Origin: Varanus komodoensis
Lineage: Eukaryota > Chordata > Lepidosauria > Squamata > Varanidae
Direction: 5' to 3'
DNA: 64,000 nt
NCBI RefSeq assembly: GCF_004798865.1
Contig: NW_025335941.1
Coordinates: 15,443,734 to 15,507,733, forward strand
Shown here: positions 63,661 through 64,000 of the stretch, piece after piece
How positions within the stretch are numbered: the stretch's first letter is position 1
How the letters are laid out: every line of letters begins with the position of its first letter
Program-made: the position numbers and the translations under genes
Notes under the pieces: model-generated
Told to the model about the DNA's origin: nothing
Seen by the model: the letters and a program-made list of their open reading frames with translations, nothing else
Databases searched by the model: none

Positions 63661-64000
63661 CAGATTTGTGGTTGTTGTTAATGTAATGGCTATATAATGT
63701 TGTCCTCAGCTATATAGTCCAAAAGCTCAGTGTTCTGAGTTTAGCAAGATTTCAGACTTGTGATGTTGAAATCCTAGGGATTAACTGCTAATCCTTGGCA
63801 GAGTTTTTGAGGAAATGCTTTAAGTGAATTTCTTTCAGAAGAAGAAGGGGTCTGTCTGGAGAGAGAAGGCTGTAAAATTGCTGGTAGCAGCAAGAACACT
63901 GTTGTAGCCTTGCCAGCCTTATTTACAGCGGTTTGTAGTGCTTGCAAGATAGATGCTGTGAGGCCACTGCCAGTCCGTGTCAGCTGTTCAGGCCTGGATG

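Larger units (their letters stand above)
63242..64000 (+). other. URB1: URB1 intron 29 (partial)
   Basis: Sequence after exon 29 up to the right edge. It contains an antisense L2/CR1-type LINE 3' end (63371-63660). No match to the expected next URB1 exon was seen in the rest. Confidence 0.7.

Overview
The window is vertebrate nuclear DNA, most likely from a squamate reptile. The evidence is the exon structure and protein sequence of two conserved vertebrate genes, together with the interspersed repeats: CR1 and L2/CR1-type LINEs, RTE-BovB LINE fragments, a tRNA-derived SINE ending in a short A/T-rich tail, and several hairpin MITE families. No species is claimed. There is no bacterial-style operon, CRISPR array, recognisable endogenous retrovirus or Polinton.

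Two genes lie head to head. On the minus strand, EVA1C exon 1 (coding 8042-8162) sits in a CpG-rich block at about 7790-9120. The rest of that gene would lie to the left of the window, so positions 1-8041 are its first intron. On the plus strand, URB1 (NPA1, a nucleolar factor for making the 60S ribosomal subunit) starts at 18274 in a second, smaller GC-rich block. It runs to the right edge: 29 coding exons can be placed with GT-AG junctions and matching phases, totalling 4860 coding bases or 1620 codons. Human URB1 is about 2270 residues, so the C-terminal part lies beyond 64000. The divergent EVA1C/URB1 order matches human chromosome 21q22.11 as I remember it.

The spacer of about 10 kb between the genes holds an antisense CR1 3' end, the youngest-looking LINE of the window (11474-12098), a SINE and palindromic repeat fragments. 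Inside URB1 the introns are 0.35-3.5 kb and carry nearly all the remaining repeats: nine SINE copies in the window (eight of them in URB1), a CR1 split by an hAT element, a LINE with two tiny LINE tails nested in it, a mariner-like MITE 54 bp before exon 14, a 300-bp foldback element, and a CR1/L3-type LINE almost touching the largest exon. Two 100-N assembly gaps (3534-3633 and 46898-46997) each fall inside a repeat and are flanked by short inverted sequence.

I found no sign of a new biological system. The most unusual items are small structural events: a 42-bp perfect copy 1.1 kb from its twin, flanked by an 11-bp direct repeat (43873-43943); the foldback element; the nested transposons; and a microsatellite serving as the polypyrimidine tract of exon 28.
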